6,018 nucleotides of DNA from contig JAGBXL010000152.1 in NCBI GenBank assembly GCA_017629325.1, positions 1 through 6,018 on the forward strand. The letters are read 5' to 3'. Position 1 is the first letter of the stretch. The number at the start of each line of letters is the position of its first letter. Below, in pieces: positions 4,403 to 6,018 of this stretch. The notes under the pieces were generated by a model, which did not search any database, was not told the DNA's origin, and saw only the letters and a list, made by a program, of their open reading frames with translations. This DNA is from Clostridia bacterium (lineage in GTDB: Bacteria > Bacillota > Clostridia > UMGS1810). Both the position numbers and the translations under genes were made by a program.

Positions 4403-5839
4403 CTATTTTCTTTTATACATTTTGTTAAGATGCAGATATTTTTCTTTATCTATACCCATTATCTGCTCTCTTGTTACCCTGTATGTCCAGTTGCCCTCGG
4501 CACTGCCGGGGGTGTTTAAGCGAGTATCGGCTCCATAACCTAAAATATCCTGAATGGGAATAATAACTATTCCTGCCGAGGAAGCATAGAGAGTGCGGAT
4601 TATGCTATCGTAGCCCTTATCCCAGTTTGAACCGGTGTAGCCGCAATATTCAAGAAGCCTTCTTCTGTTTTCCTCGCTTGCTTCCCATACAAAGTCCAGA
4701 AGGGTGTTATTATCGTGGGTGCCTGTGTAGGCAACGCAGTTATTTATATAATTGTGGGGAAGGTGGGTTGAATCGCTATCGTCTAAAAAGCCAAACTGCA
4801 TAACCCTCATTCCCGGAAATCCGCTTTTTTCTTGCATGCGGTGAACTTCGGGGGTGATAAGCCCCAAATCCTCGGCAATAATGAGTTTATCTTTTGAGAC
4901 CTCTTTTATTTTTTCTATAAAATCCATTCCGGGCCCTTTTTGCCATTTTCCCTCACGGGCGGTTTTTGCCTCCACAGGAACTGCCCAGTAGCTTTCTATG
5001 GCACGGAAGTGGTCTATTCTTACTGCGTCAAAAATTTCTAGCATGGCTTTTATTCTTTCCTGCCACCACTTGTAGCCATCGGCTTTCATTTTTTTCCAAT
5101 TATATAATGGGTTTCCCCAAAGCTGACCATCTTTAGAAAAATAATCGGGCGGAACACCTGCCACATCTTTCATTGAGCCATTTTCATTTAGCTCAAATAA
5201 ATCTTTGTTTGCCCACACATCTGCACTGTCGTAGGAAACATAAATGGGAATATCCCCTAAGATTTTTATTCCCTTTGAATTGCAGTATTTTTTTATTTCT
5301 TTCCACTGGCTGAAAAACTCATACTGAATAAACTGCCAGGCAAAGAGGTCTTCTTCCTTATACTCAAAAACTGTCCACTCGTTCCACACCTTATAATCAT
5401 TTGCCATTTTAAGTGCCATAAATTCGCAGAAATTTCCAATATGACTGTGTGTTTTTATAAATTCTTCTATTTGAGGTTTTTCTTTATCTGCTCTTTTTGA
5501 GGCAAGCTTTAAAAGGGAAAATCTTTCGCAGATAAGTCTTTCAAACTCACAACTGTATGGCGTTTGCTGCTTTGCAGCTTCAAGCTCCTTTAAGCTTATT
5601 AGTCCCTTTTTATATAAAGTTTCCAGATCCACAAAATATGGGTTACCCCCAAAAGCAGAATATGATTTATAGGGTGAATTGCACTCATCAACCATGCAAA
5701 ATGGCAAAACCTGCCACCAGCTGCAGCCGATATCCGAAAGAAAATCTGCAAATTCTCTTGATTCTTTTCAAAAGCTGCCGCAGGAATAATCGCCCCAAAG
5801 AGATGATATGTGCATTAAAACGCCGCTTTCTCTCTTCAT
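4403..5839 (-). pseudogene. malQ: 4-alpha-glucanotransferase (amylomaltase, GH77), interrupted by an in-frame UGA
   Basis: MalQ transfers 4-alpha-glucan segments between maltodextrins in the cytoplasm, in maltose and glycogen metabolism. The reading frame from the ATG at 5839 would give 478 residues, close to family size, and the N-terminal translation KRESGVLMHISSL is typical of GH77. Codon 24 (5768-5770) is TGA, followed in the same frame by KESREFADFLSD and WWQVLP; related enzymes usually have glycine at this position. Downstream everything looks intact: NSPYKSYSAFGGNP, nucleophile D276 in RIDHFR, acid/base E323 in AEDLG, and D376 in GTHDNNT. The gene uses TGG for tryptophan. The upstream ATG is supported by AAAGGA at 5848-5853; restarting at the TTG at 5707 or a nearby ATG would lose the first barrel strand and has no binding site. 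A single base change (GGA to TGA) explains it: recent nonsense mutation, sequencing or assembly error, or, less likely, read-through. Confidence 0.85.
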
Positions 5840-5847
5840 TTGTCATT

Positions 5848-5853
5848 TCCTTT
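5848..5853 (-). promoter_or_regulatory. Ribosome binding site of malQ
   Basis: The minus strand reads AAAGGA, 8 nt before the ATG at 5837-5839. It supports the start upstream of the in-frame UGA rather than the later TTG. In the 80 bp between malQ and the preceding gene a TATAAT hexamer occurs at 5903-5908, but no convincing -35 accompanies it, so malQ may be co-transcribed with that gene. Confidence 0.7.
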
Positions 5854-5919
5854 CATTCAAATAAAATGGGGAAAACAAAGAGTATTTTACAAAATATTTA
5901 ATATTATATGCATTTGTGC

Positions 5920-6018
5920 CTATATTTCTCCCTGTGTCATGAGCCTTTTCATTTCTTCTATTGCGGCATCTAACTGGGTATCGTTTTCAATTTCTTTATC
6001 GTTTTGAGATATGCTCAC
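5920..6018 (-). CDS. C-terminal end of an unidentified gene
   Basis: A minus-strand frame is open from the right edge to a TAG at 5920-5922, giving the last 32 residues of a protein. The tail is acidic and hydrophilic, ends DAAIEEMKRLMTQGEI, and is probably helical. There is no membrane segment or recognisable motif. It lies 80 bp upstream of malQ on the same strand, so a shared transcript is possible. The product cannot be named from this fragment. Confidence 0.55.
   Translation of the reverse strand: MSISQNDKEIENDTQLDAAIEEMKRLMTQGEI

Noticed and set aside
4403..5707. A shorter malQ starting at the TTG at 5707 as the real gene
   Set aside because: It begins in the middle of the conserved WWQVLP strand, has no ribosome binding site, and clear GH77 sequence plus a good start lie upstream in the same frame.
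5768..5770. Selenocysteine or UGA=Trp/Gly genetic code
   Set aside because: The position is normally glycine, no convincing SECIS-like hairpin directly follows, malQ and yidC use TGG for Trp, and none of the other genes has an internal UGA.
1..6018. CRISPR arrays, tRNA or rRNA genes, transposase genes
   Set aside because: No regularly spaced repeats, cloverleaf-like segments, rRNA-like stretches or transposase-like coding sequence were seen.

Overview
The window carries the conserved rpmH-rnpA-yidD-yidC-jag-mnmE block of low-G+C Gram-positive bacteria, all on the minus strand. AT-rich DNA, strong AGGAGG-type ribosome binding sites, a perfect sigma-A-type promoter and U-tailed intrinsic terminators point to a member of the Clostridia, perhaps an uncultured gut lineage. 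That placement is inferred from gene content and style, not from a search.

Reading right to left (direction of transcription): the C-terminal tail of an unidentified gene (5920-6018); a 4-alpha-glucanotransferase gene, malQ (4403-5839), with one in-frame UGA at codon 24; an intergenic stretch with a consensus promoter (-35 TTGACA, 17-bp spacer, -10 TATAAT) and a leader of about 135 nt; rpmH (L34) with its own terminator; a 219-bp gap full of secondary structure, including a 90-bp element bounded by perfect 13-bp inverted repeats; then the tightly packed rnpA-yidD-yidC-jag cluster (4-nt overlap, 13-nt gap, 0-nt gap). A strong terminator follows jag, and mnmE starts only 19 nt beyond its U-tract. 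mnmE is followed by another hairpin terminator lying inside a 124-bp inverted-repeat-bounded segment. The leftmost ~120 bases hold no gene that can be called with confidence.

Most of the genes serve basic translation and membrane biogenesis: L34 (large ribosomal subunit), RNase P protein (tRNA 5' maturation), YidD and YidC (membrane protein insertion), Jag/KhpB (RNA-binding KH-R3H protein) and MnmE (tRNA wobble uridine modification). malQ is a carbon-metabolism gene sitting where dnaA/oriC is often found next to rpmH.

No wholly new system is evident. The items most worth checking are the in-frame UGA in malQ, the 90-bp structured element between rpmH and rnpA, the terminator placed directly ahead of mnmE, and the repeat-like segment after mnmE.
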